Shown here in pieces: positions 18,493 through 28,379 of a DNA stretch of 64,000 bases. The position numbers and the translations under genes were made by a program. The DNA comes from Vibrio artabrorum (GTDB lineage Bacteria; Pseudomonadota; Gammaproteobacteria; Enterobacterales; Vibrionaceae). Location of the stretch: positions 1,488,001 to 1,552,000 of the forward strand of contig NZ_AP025458.1 of NCBI RefSeq assembly GCF_024347295.1. Reading direction: 5' to 3'. Numbering within the stretch: position 1 is the first letter of the stretch; every line of letters starts with the position of its first letter. The notes under the pieces were generated by a model that had not been told where the DNA came from, searched no databases, and saw only the letters and a program-made list of their open reading frames with translations.

Positions 18493-19297
18493 CGAACACC
18501 TGTGTATTTTTGTTGTTGTCATCATTATTGTCATCGTTTTTGGGACGGTCTGATGCAATCAGTTTCATTTTAATACCAAACATTTCACGATAGAGGATGC
18601 CTTTCACGTGGAAAAAGAATGGAAGAACGAAGATTAGACCAATGCCATACATCATCGCCGCAACGATAAACATCAGCATAACGATTAAGTAAATAGATGC
18701 GATCACGAATATCTTCTTATTTACAGCCCTTAAAGAGAGGAGCAATGATTGCATTGGCGGTACTTTCTTATCACAAATTAGCAGGATTGATTGACTAAAC
18801 GCTAGTGAGAAGTATATCGATAGAAACGGTAAAATCATCCCCGCAATGCCTTGTAGGGTTAAACTAAACAAAGTAACCAAAATGACAGGAACCGTGAACT
18901 GTAACCCCTTCGCCATATGTCGAACTTTTGTTCGTAAACCCGCAGCATGGCTCATTGCCATTAAGCTGATACCTGCGTATATCGGAGCGCTGACAACTTC
19001 GTAACTGAAGTTAGCAATGAAAATCGAGTCAACGACCTGAGGGGTAAAGGAGTCAGGATCGATAACAGCATCTAAAATAATAGCCGGATCGCCAAGCTGC
19101 AGTTTTAAAGCAATATAAAAAATAGCCACTTGCAAGAACATTAGAGCAACAATCGCAGGCGAAAACGAAAGAAAGTGATTTATCGTATGTTTCCAAGCCT
19201 CTTGGAATACAGCCGTTGCTTTTAGCTCATAATCGCCAGAAAGTGCACGGTTGATGCTACCGCCCAAATTAAAATCTTTTTCTATGTCGTTGTTCAT
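18485..19297 (-). CDS. Polytopic inner membrane protein, function unknown
   Basis: The 270-residue protein has about five or six membrane segments (starting near 40-62, 95-115, 130-165, 195-245) and a hydrophilic Asp/Asn-rich tail (KNDDNNDDNNKN). The overall shape recalls YciC/BPSS1780-type membrane proteins, but I cannot confirm a family. AGGT lies before the ATG. The gene is upstream of and overlaps the glucosaminidase gene by 8 bp, so the two are probably one operon and may act together at the cell wall. Confidence 0.7.
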   Translation of the reverse strand: MNNDIEKDFNLGGSINRALSGDYELKATAVFQEAWKHTINHFLSFSPAIVALMFLQVAIFYIALKLQLGDPAIILDAVIDPDSFTPQVVDSIFIANFSYEVVSAPIYAGISLMAMSHAAGLRTKVRHMAKGLQFTVPVILVTLFSLTLQGIAGMILPFLSIYFSLAFSQSILLICDKKVPPMQSLLLSLRAVNKKIFVIASIYLIVMLMFIVAAMMYGIGLIFVLPFFFHVKGILYREMFGIKMKLIASDRPKNDDNNDDNNKNTQVFDA

Positions 19298-19626
19298 ATT
19301 GATACCTAGGTGTACTAGTTAAACTCAGCCACCTAACTTATTGATAAAAAATTGCCTTCATTATACGCATATGTCGGATACAAACTAAAATATGAATCTC
19401 TAACAAAGCTTGCTTTTGCATCTTAATGGTTAATAATTAGGCAGTTATATGAGAGTAAGCTCAATAAATACTATTATGGTAAAGGATGTTTACTTTTACC
19501 TGCAAAATTTTTTGTCTGGTAATGACAAAAAATGCTTTGAATTCACGTTTTTGGTGATTATGATGCGCGCCTTAAAAGTGTATAGCAACAGGTCTCAAAA
19601 AGAACCAAGGTGGAGAAAAACAGACG
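19298..19626. other. Divergent intergenic region upstream of potA
   Basis: This 329-bp AT-rich stretch lies between the minus-strand membrane gene and potA and must hold both promoters. A short frame at 19449-19637 has no recognisable domain and overlaps potA. I see no clear operator. Confidence 0.5.
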
Positions 19627-20742
19627 TTGAACGCTAAAAAATCAGTAGGAAAGCCAGTCGTACAGCTTGCTGGCATTAGTAAAAGTTTCGATGGTAAAGA
19701 AGTCATCGGCAATCTTGATCTAAATGTAAATCATGGAGAGTTTCTCACGATCTTAGGTCCATCAGGTTGTGGTAAAACGACGGTACTCAGAATGATTGCG
19801 GGTTTTGAAACTGCCGATAGTGGTCAAATACTATTAGCGGAACAAAACGTAACCCAAGTTCCTGCTGAACAAAGGCATGTCAACACTGTATTCCAAAGCT
19901 ATGCCCTATTCCCGCATATGACCGTTTTCGACAATGTGGCATTTGGCTTACGCATGCAGAAAGTTCCAAGCAGCGAAATTGAACCTCGTGTAATGGACGC
20001 GTTGAAAATGGTGCGCCTAACACAAATGGCACAACGCAAACCACATCAGCTATCTGGTGGCCAACAGCAACGTATCGCCATTGCGCGAGCTGTCGTTAAT
20101 AAGCCAAAAGTTCTTTTGTTGGATGAGTCTCTATCTGCTCTTGATTACAAACTACGTAAACAGATGCAAATCGAGCTGAAACAACTGCAACGCCAACTTG
20201 GGATTACGTTTATTTTTGTCACGCATGACCAAGAAGAAGCGCTGTCTATGTCTGACCGTATTATTGTTATGCGTGATGGCGTGATTGAACAAGATGGAAC
20301 ACCAAGAGAGATCTACGAAGAGCCTAAAAACTTATTTGTGGCGCGCTTCATTGGTGAAATTAACGTATTCGAAGCGACAGCGAAATTTCGTCAAGATGAA
20401 AAACGCATTGTTGCGACAATCGAAGGTGAAGAGTCGATTATCTATTACGATAAAGACGTAAAACCGGGTCAAAAACTGCAAGTATTGCTTCGCCCTGAAG
20501 ATCTTCGTATCGAAGAAATCAAAGAATCTGAGCAATGCGGTATTGTTGGCCACATTGTCGAGCGAACCTATAAAGGCATGACATTAGACTCAGTCGTAGA
20601 ACTTGAATCTGGTATGCGTGTCATGGTTAGCGAATTCTTCAACGAAGATGACCCTGATGTTGATCACTCACTGGGCCAAAAAGTTGCAGTAACTTGGGTT
20701 GAGAGCTGGGAAGTGGTATTAGAAGATGAGCAAAAAGTTTAA
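19627..20742 (+). CDS. potA: Spermidine/putrescine ABC transporter ATP-binding protein
   Basis: PotA powers polyamine uptake through PotBC. The 371-residue protein has the Walker [12 protein letters not shown] loop in [15 protein letters not shown], signature [14 protein letters not shown], a Walker B of the PotA type ([15 protein letters not shown]) and a C-terminal TOBE-like domain (from about 240). The only usable start is TTG at 19627, preceded by GGTGGAG at 11 bases; no ATG occurs before the Walker A region. It overlaps potB by 17 bp. Confidence 0.95.
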   Translation: MNAKKSVGKPVVQLAGISKSFDGKEVIGNLDLNVNHGEFLTILGPSGCGKTTVLRMIAGFETADSGQILLAEQNVTQVPAEQRHVNTVFQSYALFPHMTVFDNVAFGLRMQKVPSSEIEPRVMDALKMVRLTQMAQRKPHQLSGGQQQRIAIARAVVNKPKVLLLDESLSALDYKLRKQMQIELKQLQRQLGITFIFVTHDQEEALSMSDRIIVMRDGVIEQDGTPREIYEEPKNLFVARFIGEINVFEATAKFRQDEKRIVATIEGEESIIYYDKDVKPGQKLQVLLRPEDLRIEEIKESEQCGIVGHIVERTYKGMTLDSVVELESGMRVMVSEFFNEDDPDVDHSLGQKVAVTWVESWEVVLEDEQKV

Positions 20743-21583
20743 TTTACAAAACGCAATTGTTGCTCTAATCACAGGTTGGCTAGTGCTGTTCGTGATGATT
20801 CCAAACATCATGATCATCGGTACTAGTTTCTTAACTCGTGATGAAGCGAACTTGATCGAGATGACCTTCACTCTCGATAACTACATGCGTTTGGCTGACC
20901 CGCTGTATTTTAAAGTGTTGATGCACTCTTTCTATATGGCAATTGTCGCAACCCTATTGTGTTTAATTATTGGCTATCCGTTCGCTTACATCGTGGCAAA
21001 AATGCCTGCGAAGTGGCGTCCAATTATGTTGTTCCTAGTGATTGTGCCATTTTGGACTAACTCTTTGATTCGTACATACGGATTGAAAATTGTACTGGGT
21101 ACTCAGGGTGTCTTAAACAAAAGCTTGTTAGCGCTAGATATCATTGATAAACCGCTACGTATCATGTACTCAGAAACCGCAGTAATGATCGGTTTAGTGT
21201 ACATCCTACTGCCGTTTATGATTCTGCCGCTGTTTTCAGCGATTGAAAAACTGGACGATACGTACTTAGAAGCGGCTAAAGATTTAGGTGCGAACAAACT
21301 GCAAACGCTTTTGAAAGTCGTCCTGCCACTAACCATGCCGGGCATTATCGGCGGCTGTTTGTTAGTACTACTGCCTGCGTTAGGTATGTTCTATATCTCA
21401 GACCTATTAGGCGGAGCTAAGAACCTATTAATTGGTAACGTGATTAAGAGCCAGGTGCTCAACGCTCGAGATTGGCCGTTTGGTGCAGCAACCAGTATCG
21501 CACTGACCATAGCCATGGCTGTAATGCTGTTTGCCTACTACCGAGCTGGTAAGCTATTGAACAAAAAAGTGGAGCTAGACTAA
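20726..21583 (+). CDS. potB: Spermidine/putrescine ABC transporter permease
   Basis: The 285-residue inner membrane protein has six membrane segments and the EAA loop that contacts PotA ([28 protein letters not shown]). The region [18 protein letters not shown] is typical of PotB. It begins within potA and ends overlapping potC by one base, so translation of the three is coupled. Confidence 0.95.
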   Translation: MSKKFNLQNAIVALITGWLVLFVMIPNIMIIGTSFLTRDEANLIEMTFTLDNYMRLADPLYFKVLMHSFYMAIVATLLCLIIGYPFAYIVAKMPAKWRPIMLFLVIVPFWTNSLIRTYGLKIVLGTQGVLNKSLLALDIIDKPLRIMYSETAVMIGLVYILLPFMILPLFSAIEKLDDTYLEAAKDLGANKLQTLLKVVLPLTMPGIIGGCLLVLLPALGMFYISDLLGGAKNLLIGNVIKSQVLNARDWPFGAATSIALTIAMAVMLFAYYRAGKLLNKKVELD

Positions 21584-22353
21584 TGGGTCGCACAGTTAAG
21601 TTCAGCTTTATGGCGCTGGTATACGCCTTTCTATACCTACCTATTATCGTATTGATCGCGAACTCCTTTAATGCCAATAAATTTGGTATGAAATGGGGTG
21701 GCTTCACCACTAAATGGTATGACGCGCTTATTAACAACGACAGCCTAATGCAGGCTGCGTGGCACTCGATCAACGTAGCCGTGTTCTCTGCAACAGCCGC
21801 AACGATTGTCGGGAGCCTTACAGCAGTAGCCCTATTCCGTTACCAATTCAAAGGTAAAGGCATCGTAAATGGCATGCTGTTCATCGTAATGATGTCTCCC
21901 GATATCGTAATGGCGATTTCGCTTCTTGCGCTATTCTTGGTAATGGGTGTGCAACTTGGGTTCTTTACCCTACTTGCTGCTCACATTACCTTCTGTCTAC
22001 CGTTTGTTGTAGTAACGGTATACAGTCGCTTGAATGGCTTTGATGTGAAGATGCTAGAAGCCGCAAAAGACTTAGGGGCAAGTGAATGGACGATTCTAAA
22101 GCAAATCATTCTACCTCTTGCTAAACCAGCGGTTGCTGCAGGTTGGTTATTGAGCTTCACGCTATCTTTAGATGATGTGATCATCAGCTCTTTCGTAACC
22201 GGCCCAACGTATGAAATCTTACCTTTGAAGATTTACTCAATGGTTAAAGTGGGTATCTCTCCTGAGGTAAACGCCCTAGCAACAGTGATGTTAGTGGTGT
22301 CGTTAATACTGGTGATCATTTCTCAGTTATTAGCGAGAGAAAAAATCAAGTAA
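21583..22353 (+). CDS. potC: Spermidine/putrescine ABC transporter permease
   Basis: The 256-residue partner permease has six membrane segments and an EAA loop ([28 protein letters not shown]). Stretches YLPIIVLIANSFN and DDVIISSFVTGPTYEILPLKIYS are typical of PotC. It is followed by a hairpin before the first potD, which may reduce read-through to the binding-protein genes. Confidence 0.95.
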   Translation: MGRTVKFSFMALVYAFLYLPIIVLIANSFNANKFGMKWGGFTTKWYDALINNDSLMQAAWHSINVAVFSATAATIVGSLTAVALFRYQFKGKGIVNGMLFIVMMSPDIVMAISLLALFLVMGVQLGFFTLLAAHITFCLPFVVVTVYSRLNGFDVKMLEAAKDLGASEWTILKQIILPLAKPAVAAGWLLSFTLSLDDVIISSFVTGPTYEILPLKIYSMVKVGISPEVNALATVMLVVSLILVIISQLLAREKIK

Positions 22354-22427
22354 GTCCACTACTCTATACAGAGACAAGCTTGATAAGAAGTTAAGATACT
22401 TCAAGTTCAAAAAAGTGTTAATCATAA

Positions 22428-22456
22428 ACAGAATGGTAAATTGCCATTCTGTTTTT
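22428..22456 (+). terminator. Hairpin between potC and the first potD
   Basis: ACAGAATGG and CCATTCTGT form a stem with a 7-base loop followed by TTTT. It may be a full terminator or an attenuator or mRNA-processing hairpin that sets different levels of PotABC and PotD. Confidence 0.7.
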
Positions 22457-22500
22457 CTATCTACTGCCTTCGGGCAACGTTTAGTTTGGAGCTAACGTCA

Positions 22501-23535
22501 ATGAAAAAATGGGCTACTCTATTAGCTGGTAGTGCATGTGCGCTTTCAATGTTATCTGCACCGTCATTTGCAAAAGATAACAAAGAATTGGTATTCATGA
22601 ACTGGGGACCTTACATCAACAGTGAGATTCTAGAACAGTTCACGGATGAAACTGGTATTAAGGTGATTTACTCGACTTACGAGTCGAATGAAACCTTGTA
22701 CGCAAAGCTAAAAACACACAACAAAGGCTATGACCTAGTTGTGCCGTCGACTTACTTCGTATCTAAGATGCGCGACGAAGGTATGCTACAAAAGATCGAC
22801 AAAACGAAGCTGCACAACTTCAAGAATCTAGATACTAACTATCTAGACAAGCCGTACGACCCTAACAACGATTATTCGATTCCACATGTCGTTGCGATAA
22901 CAGGTCTTGCTGTTAACACTGACATGTACGATCCAGAAGATTTCCAAAGCTGGGCCGATTTATGGAAGCCTGAGCTTGAAGGTCAACTGATGATGATGGA
23001 CGACACGCGTGAAGTGTTCCACATCGCACTACGTAAGTTAGGTTACTCTGGCAACACAACAAACGAGAAAGAGATCGACGAAGCGTACGCTGAGCTACAA
23101 AAGCTAATGCCGAACGTCCTCGTATTTAATTCAGACAATCCAGGTGCGCCATACATGTCAGGTGAAGTAGGTCTTGGTATGCTGTGGAACGGTTCTGCTG
23201 CTGCTGCGCAAAACGAAGGGCTACCGATTAAACTGGTTTTCCCTAAAGAAGGCGGTATCGGTTGGGTAGATAACTTTGCGATTAGTTCTGGCGCAGTAAA
23301 CGTAGAAGCGGCCCATCAGATGATCGACTTCCTACTTCGCCCAGAAATCGCCGAGCAAATCTCTCGTGACACCGGTTACCTAACAGCAGTTAAAGCTTCT
23401 AACGAGAAGTTCAAAGACAGCCCTGCTCTGTTTCCTTCGCAAGAAGACCTTGACCGTGTTGAATGGCAAGCGGCAGTTGGCGATAAAACCGTGAAGTATG
23501 AAGATTATTTCATGAAACTCAAAGCGGGTCAGTAA
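22501..23535 (+). CDS. potD2: Spermidine/putrescine-binding periplasmic protein, first of two (PotD2 position)
   Basis: The 344-residue protein has a Sec signal peptide ending ...APSFAKD and the PotD fold signatures MNWGPYINSEILEQF, STYESNETLYAKLK, VPSTYFVSKMRDEGML and GMLWNGSAAAA. The ATG at 22501 follows GGAGC at 8 bases; the frame extends upstream without support. In V. cholerae two potD genes follow potABC in this order; the distal one is the main spermidine receptor and the role of this one is unclear. The aromatic ligand-pocket residues differ from the paralog: INSE follows GPY here, IPNE follows SEY there; VVAITG here, IWGATG there. Altered ligand preference is inference. Confidence 0.92.
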   Translation: MKKWATLLAGSACALSMLSAPSFAKDNKELVFMNWGPYINSEILEQFTDETGIKVIYSTYESNETLYAKLKTHNKGYDLVVPSTYFVSKMRDEGMLQKIDKTKLHNFKNLDTNYLDKPYDPNNDYSIPHVVAITGLAVNTDMYDPEDFQSWADLWKPELEGQLMMMDDTREVFHIALRKLGYSGNTTNEKEIDEAYAELQKLMPNVLVFNSDNPGAPYMSGEVGLGMLWNGSAAAAQNEGLPIKLVFPKEGGIGWVDNFAISSGAVNVEAAHQMIDFLLRPEIAEQISRDTGYLTAVKASNEKFKDSPALFPSQEDLDRVEWQAAVGDKTVKYEDYFMKLKAGQ

Positions 23536-23593
23536 ACAACAGCATAATGTTGTTTATCCAATCTTCAACGAGTTAAGTTCAATAATATTAATC

Positions 23594-23620
23594 AATAGGC
23601 AGCTTAGGCTGCCTATTTTG
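23594..23620 (+). terminator. Hairpin between the two potD genes
   Basis: AATAGGCAGC and GCTGCCTATT pair around TTAG, followed by TTG and T-rich sequence. It separates the two binding-protein genes. Confidence 0.75.
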
Positions 23621-23629
23621 TCATTTGGC

Positions 23630-23638
23630 TGCTATAAT
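23630..23638 (+). promoter_or_regulatory. Possible extended -10 promoter of the second potD
   Basis: TGCTATAAT has the extended -10 TGn element directly before a perfect TATAAT. No good -35 is seen. It lies 77 bp before the start codon and just past a hairpin, so the second potD may have its own promoter. Confidence 0.45.
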
Positions 23639-23714
23639 CTAGCGCGATTTTTAGAAATCCTTTTACTTTGGGTTCACTACCCAGCTCCAAATCAAACAAA
23701 TGAACGGAACAGTA

Positions 23715-24752
23715 ATGAAAAAAACACTGTATACCGGCGCATTGTGTGCTGCTACTTTACTTTCGATCCCCTCTTTCGCAGCTGACCAAGAATTGTATTT
23801 TTACAACTGGTCTGAATATATTCCAAATGAAGTACTTGAAAACTTCACCAAAGAAACGGGTATTAAAGTCTATTACTCGACTTATGAGTCTAACGAAAGC
23901 ATGTATGCTAAGTTGAAAACTCAAGGTACGGGTTACGACTTAGTGGTTCCTTCGACTTACTTCGTTTCTAAGATGCGCAAAGAAGGCATGCTTCAAAAAA
24001 TTGATAAAACGAAGCTAAGTCACTTTGCAGATTTGGACCCTAATTACTTAGACAAGCCCTTTGACCCAAATAACGAATACTCTATCCCATACATTTGGGG
24101 CGCAACGGGTATTGGCATCAACTCAGACATGCTAGACAAATCTTCAGTTAAAAACTGGGGCGATCTGTGGGATACACAGTGGGAAGGTCAACTGATGATG
24201 ATGGATGATTCTCGTGAGGTTTTCCATATCGCACTGTCTAAACTGGGTTACTCTCCCAACACAACGAACCCTGAAGAAATCAAAGAAGCGTACGAAGAAC
24301 TTCGCAAATTAATGCCAAATGTATTGGTTTTTAACTCAGATTTCCCAGCAAATCCCTACCTAGCAGGTGAAGTATCTCTTGGTATGCTTTGGAATGGATC
24401 GGCTTACATGGCACGCCAAGAAGGTGCCGCGATCGATATCATTTGGCCAGAGAAAGGCGCTATCTTCTGGATGGACAGCTTAGCGATTCCAACAGGGGCT
24501 AAGAACATTGAAGCTGCTCATAAGATGATCGATTTCCTTCTTCGCCCAGAAAATGCAGCTAAGATTGCGCTAGAAATCGGTTACCCGACACCAGTTAAAA
24601 CCGCTTACCCTCTTTTACCGAAAGCCTTCGCCGAAGATAAGAACGTTTTCCCACCGCAATCGGTGATGGATAATGGCGTTTGGCAAGATGAAGTTGGTGA
24701 AGCGAGTGTCCTTTATGATGAGTACTTCCAAAAACTCAAAGTAAATAACTAA
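23715..24752 (+). CDS. potD1: Spermidine-binding periplasmic protein, second of two (PotD1 position)
   Basis: The 345-residue paralog has a Sec signal peptide (residues 1-21, ending SFAAD) and the PotD signatures YNWSEYIPNEVLENF, STYESNESMYAKLK, VPSTYFVSKMRKEGML, YIWGATGIGINSDM and GMLWNGSAYMARQEG. The ATG at 23715 is preferred because GGAAC lies 6 bases before it, unlike the ATG at 23700. It looks closer to E. coli PotD in its binding-site stretches than its upstream neighbour. It captures polyamines for PotABC; in V. cholerae this pathway influences biofilm through spermidine and norspermidine. Confidence 0.93.
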   Translation: MKKTLYTGALCAATLLSIPSFAADQELYFYNWSEYIPNEVLENFTKETGIKVYYSTYESNESMYAKLKTQGTGYDLVVPSTYFVSKMRKEGMLQKIDKTKLSHFADLDPNYLDKPFDPNNEYSIPYIWGATGIGINSDMLDKSSVKNWGDLWDTQWEGQLMMMDDSREVFHIALSKLGYSPNTTNPEEIKEAYEELRKLMPNVLVFNSDFPANPYLAGEVSLGMLWNGSAYMARQEGAAIDIIWPEKGAIFWMDSLAIPTGAKNIEAAHKMIDFLLRPENAAKIALEIGYPTPVKTAYPLLPKAFAEDKNVFPPQSVMDNGVWQDEVGEASVLYDEYFQKLKVNN

Positions 24753-24764
24753 ATGGTTGCGAAT

Positions 24765-24800
24765 CGAAGAATAAAGCGGCGCAAGCCGCTTTATTCTTCG
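24765..24800. terminator. Strong terminator after the potABCD2D1 cluster
   Basis: A perfect 16-bp stem (CGAAGAATAAAGCGGC with its complement) closes on a GCAA tetraloop. A/T-rich outer stem ends make it work in either direction. Confidence 0.9.
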
Positions 24801-24831
24801 ATAAAATAGAAGCAACATAAAATGACATGGA

Positions 24832-25632
24832 ATGTGCTTAAACATGTTAGTGAATCCGATATTATTAGTTGCCACTCTTATGCTTGTAGCATCACTTTTA
24901 ATGCTCGGTTTGAGCTCATTTATCCCGATAGACTCTAATTACGACCTATTATTCGAAACGAATACGCTCGTGATTGCCATGTATATTTACTGTGTAACCC
25001 ACCGCGCTATTCGCCCCTATAAATCCCTTCACTATGGCGTATTACTGCTGATTGCGAACCTCATTTATGATGTTTTCACTGAGCTAAAACAGTTCGACGA
25101 ATGGTCGGATAGACACGAATTACTCGATACTTTTCTAGAAGATGGTCTCGTACAAATTTCATTCTTACTTATTGCCTGCGGCATTACGAAGCTGATCGCT
25201 AAATTAAAAGATCAGAGCAAGCAAGATGAGCTGACAGGTTTGTACAACCGTAAGAAATTTGACGCCATTAAGCTGAAGGAATTCGAACTCATCTATTTCG
25301 ATTTGGATGGATTAAAAGAGGTCAATGACCAAAAAGGACATCAAGTAGGAGATTTAGTGATTGTTCGCTTTTCTCAAGCCTTAAGCCAAACGGCATTGGG
25401 AGATGAAATGGTATTTAGAGTTGGAGGGGATGAATTCGTTGTAACCGCTGAACTTGGACGTGGTGAGGAGTTTGTGAATCAAGTCAATTGTCGGCTCCAT
25501 GGAGAGGATATTCCTTTTTCTTATGGTATTGAAGTCACTAACCAAGAGAACTTTGACTTGGCGCTCGATAAGTCAGATAAAGCCATGTATCAAATGAAAC
25601 AATCGCAACGACCTATTACAGCAAAGGGTTAA
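24832..25632 (+). CDS. Membrane diguanylate cyclase (GGDEF)
   Basis: The 266-residue protein has an N-terminal membrane region of about four segments (residues 5-120) and a GGDEF domain with an intact active site RVGGDEFVV, a DELTGLYNRKKF start and the IYFDLDGLKEVND metal-binding strand. It should make cyclic-di-GMP. The I-site RxxD is not evident before the active site. The domain is short and ends soon after the last helix. The ATG at 24832 is used; M5 at 24844 is an alternative with GGAATG upstream. Its position next to the polyamine receptor genes may be chance, although polyamines control c-di-GMP in vibrios. Confidence 0.85.
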   Translation: MCLNMLVNPILLVATLMLVASLLMLGLSSFIPIDSNYDLLFETNTLVIAMYIYCVTHRAIRPYKSLHYGVLLLIANLIYDVFTELKQFDEWSDRHELLDTFLEDGLVQISFLLIACGITKLIAKLKDQSKQDELTGLYNRKKFDAIKLKEFELIYFDLDGLKEVNDQKGHQVGDLVIVRFSQALSQTALGDEMVFRVGGDEFVVTAELGRGEEFVNQVNCRLHGEDIPFSYGIEVTNQENFDLALDKSDKAMYQMKQSQRPITAKG

Positions 25633-25674
25633 GCTTCTATCAATCTGGTAGCCTTAAGAAGCATTTTTGCTTAA

Positions 25675-26409
25675 TTAAACCGTCAAAGAGCCTTTCTCTG
25701 AGCACAACAGTTCACCCACCAATTTCGGCACTTCAATACTCGCCTTTCCGTAACGCTTCTCCTCAAACTCACTCTCAACCGCACTGGGTTCAAGGTTGAT
25801 CTCGATAGTGTGTGCACCATGCATCCTAGCATCATGCACAAACCCTGCGGCCGGATAAACAACCCCAGATGTACCAATCGAAATAAACAGATCCGCTTCT
25901 TCTAATGCAGAGTAGATCTCTCCCATTCTTAATGGCATTTCACCAAACCAAACGATATGTGGACGCATTTGCGCTGGGATCTGGCAGCAATGGCAAAGCT
26001 CGCCGGTTTCGATGTCATCTTTATGGTCGACAACCTGATTCGACTCACTGCAACGTGCTTTTAGAAGTTCGCCATGCATATGAATAATGTTGTGGCTACC
26101 GCCTCTCTCATGCAAGTTGTCGATGTTTTGAGTAATGATAGTCACGTTACCATCAAGCTTATCCTCAAGCTCTCCTAGTGCTTTATGGGCAGAATTTGGC
26201 TGAACGCCGTCGCTTTGCAAACTGGAACGACGTTGGTTGTAAAATGCTTGTACCAAATCAGGATCCCTATTAAAGCCTTCCGGTGTCGCGACATCTTCGA
26301 TTTTATGGTTTTCCCATAATCCGTCTTGTGCTCGGAATGTTTGAATCCCCGACTCCGCTGAGATGCCAGCGCCAGTAAGAATTACGATATTTCGATATGG
26401 AAAATGCAT
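25675..26409 (-). CDS. cobB: NAD-dependent protein deacylase, sirtuin CobB
   Basis: CobB removes acetyl or succinyl groups from lysines, consuming NAD. The 244-residue protein shows the NAD site [27 protein letters not shown], the catalytic His in HMHGE, four zinc cysteines (ARCSES and ELCHCCQ region) and [12 protein letters not shown]. The Tyr-x-x-Arg pattern in AFYNQRR is the class III mark linked to desuccinylase and demalonylase activity. It is a short form without the long N-terminal extension of E. coli CobB. Confidence 0.94.
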   Translation of the reverse strand: MHFPYRNIVILTGAGISAESGIQTFRAQDGLWENHKIEDVATPEGFNRDPDLVQAFYNQRRSSLQSDGVQPNSAHKALGELEDKLDGNVTIITQNIDNLHERGGSHNIIHMHGELLKARCSESNQVVDHKDDIETGELCHCCQIPAQMRPHIVWFGEMPLRMGEIYSALEEADLFISIGTSGVVYPAAGFVHDARMHGAHTIEINLEPSAVESEFEEKRYGKASIEVPKLVGELLCSEKGSLTV

Positions 26410-26563
26410 AAAACGTCCTTTTTAATATGTCACTTTGAACAGCTTAGCACTGTTCAAATTCCAACAATAGTTTTAGGGATTAGACCATAGTCTTAACTCA
26501 TGGATTTCATTGTGCATTTGTGACATCACTCGCTCGATAATCACATTTAGGAATAAACAGATA

Positions 26564-26588
26564 CAAAAAAGCGACCAGAGTCGCTTAT
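26564..26588 (-). terminator. Terminator after amt
   Basis: AAGCGAC and GTCGCTT pair around CAGA; on the minus strand the stem is followed by TTTTTTG. It lies 60 bp past the amt stop. Confidence 0.8.
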
Positions 26589-26647
26589 TGTTTTGTTAGG
26601 CTAAACCGTTTACACGACTTGTTTTTAATAACGGATTACCGTATTGG

Positions 26648-27868
26648 CTAGTCTTCACTAGTAGAGGAGATCTTATGGATTGACAAATCCGCGCCGTTGA
26701 ACTCGTCTTCTTCGCTCAAACGCAGGCCTGTCAGCTTATTCAACACACCATAGACAGTGAGCGCTCCGATCAAAGCGACAGCAATACCCGTAAGGGTTCC
26801 TGTTACCTGAGAGAAAAAGCTTACGCCCCCTAGCCCCCAGAATGCTTGCTGTCCAAAGATACCTGCCGCAATGCCCCCCCAAGCGCCACATACGCCATGT
26901 AAAGGCCACACACCTAATACATCATCAATCTTTGTTTTATTTTGCATATAGGTAAACAGATAGACAAACAACGCACCAGCAATACCGCCAGTCACCAGTG
27001 CGGCCAGTGGATGCATCAAGTCTGAACCGGCACAAACCGCAACCAATCCCGCTAACGGACCATTATGAATAAAGCCCGGGTCATTTTTACCGACCACTAA
27101 AGCAGCAAGAATCCCCCCGACCATGGCCATTAATGAATTCATTGCCACTAACCCACTAATGCCGTTAATAGCTTGAGCTGACATCACGTTAAAACCAAAC
27201 CAACCCACACATAAGATCCAAGAACCCAGCGCTAAGAAGGGAATGTTCGATGGTGCAAAGTTTGTGTGCTTACCTGCACGGATGCGGCCTTTACGCATAC
27301 CAAGAAAATAGACCGCGACCAACGCAATCCAACCCCCAACGCCGTGAACGACGACCGAGCCCGCGAAGTCATGGAATTGATAACCAAACGAACCTTCTAA
27401 CCACGCTTGGAAACCAAAGTTACCGTTCCAAATGATGCCTTCAAAAAATGGATAGATGAAGCCAACCGTAAACAACGTTGCAATCAATATTGGGTAGAAA
27501 CGTGCACGTTCTGCGATGCCACCCGAAACAATCGCAGGAATAGCCGCTGCAAAAGTCATTAGGAAAAAGAACTTAACCAGTTCGTACCCATTCCCTTGAG
27601 ACAAGGTTTCGGCATCAACAAAGAAGTTGTTCCCATAAGCAATCCAATAACCGATAAAGAAGTAAGCGATGGCGGAGACCCCAAAATCTGAGAGTATTTT
27701 AACCAGTGCGTTCACTTGGTTCTTTTTTCTTACCGTACCGACTTCTAGAAATGCAAAGCCTGCATGCATCAAAAAGACCATGATTGCGCCAAGTAATAGG
27801 AATAAAGTATCTGAACTTTGGGTAAGGGTTTGTACTGCACTATGAACTTGAGTCACCGTATCACTCAT
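26648..27868 (-). CDS. amt: Ammonium transporter (Amt family)
   Basis: The 406-residue protein has about eleven membrane segments and the twin pore histidines in DFAGSVVVHGVGGW and PLHGVCGAWGG, plus the GFAFLEVGTVRKKN start of the first helices. It conducts ammonium across the inner membrane. The ATG at 27868 follows GGAG at 9 bases; the frame runs on upstream for 38 codons of non-family sequence. No glnK (PII) gene lies next to it, unlike the glnK-amtB pair of enterics, so this may be a stand-alone Amt. Confidence 0.93.
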   Translation of the reverse strand: MSDTVTQVHSAVQTLTQSSDTLFLLLGAIMVFLMHAGFAFLEVGTVRKKNQVNALVKILSDFGVSAIAYFFIGYWIAYGNNFFVDAETLSQGNGYELVKFFFLMTFAAAIPAIVSGGIAERARFYPILIATLFTVGFIYPFFEGIIWNGNFGFQAWLEGSFGYQFHDFAGSVVVHGVGGWIALVAVYFLGMRKGRIRAGKHTNFAPSNIPFLALGSWILCVGWFGFNVMSAQAINGISGLVAMNSLMAMVGGILAALVVGKNDPGFIHNGPLAGLVAVCAGSDLMHPLAALVTGGIAGALFVYLFTYMQNKTKIDDVLGVWPLHGVCGAWGGIAAGIFGQQAFWGLGGVSFFSQVTGTLTGIAVALIGALTVYGVLNKLTGLRLSEEDEFNGADLSIHKISSTSED

Positions 27869-28379
27869 TAAAGCATTCTCCTTCGCTTTCATATAATTTG
27901 CACTGATTTCGTGCGATTCATGATGTAATAAATTAAAGACTCCAGCGTAAACGCAAGATACGTTCCAACTGCTCAATGTCATTCTCGTGCAACATGATTT
28001 ATTTTTAACTTACTGATTAAATTTAAATAAATTTCTAATTTCACTTTACTCGCTCTTAGATGCATGAAAAATCACATGCATGATTGCACCAACAGGGTGA
28101 GCTGCACCATTTTAAGGCAAATGTGAATGTTCAGTTCCTCATCAAACCATCGGATAGATTAAGTACAAACCAACCCCACACAGTGATTATTCTTAATAAC
28201 TCGAATAATGAATTCACGATATCGCCAATAATATAATGCAACCGAACGAGTATAATGATTCTCAACAGAACATTAACCGAATTGTACATATTGCGAGTAA
28301 CCCTTAATCTCAGTCCAAATAACCATCGAGAGTGAAGTTAAAGTTATTAGCCTTTTCGGTAACTAAAAAAGGAATAATA
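27869..28379. other. Divergent intergenic region between amt and grxB
   Basis: About 510 AT-rich bases hold no gene I can support. Two perfect TATAAT hexamers lie at 28232-28237 and 28251-28256, possible -10 elements for grxB, with no convincing -35. I looked for a sigma-54 promoter facing amt and found none with correct spacing. Confidence 0.5.

Noticed and set aside
19449..19637. 62-codon frame upstream of potA
   Set aside because: No family likeness, overlaps the potA start, and lies in a promoter region.
27869..28100. Sigma-54 promoter for amt
   Set aside because: Sequences such as TTGCACC occur but none has GG-N10-GC spacing on the correct strand.
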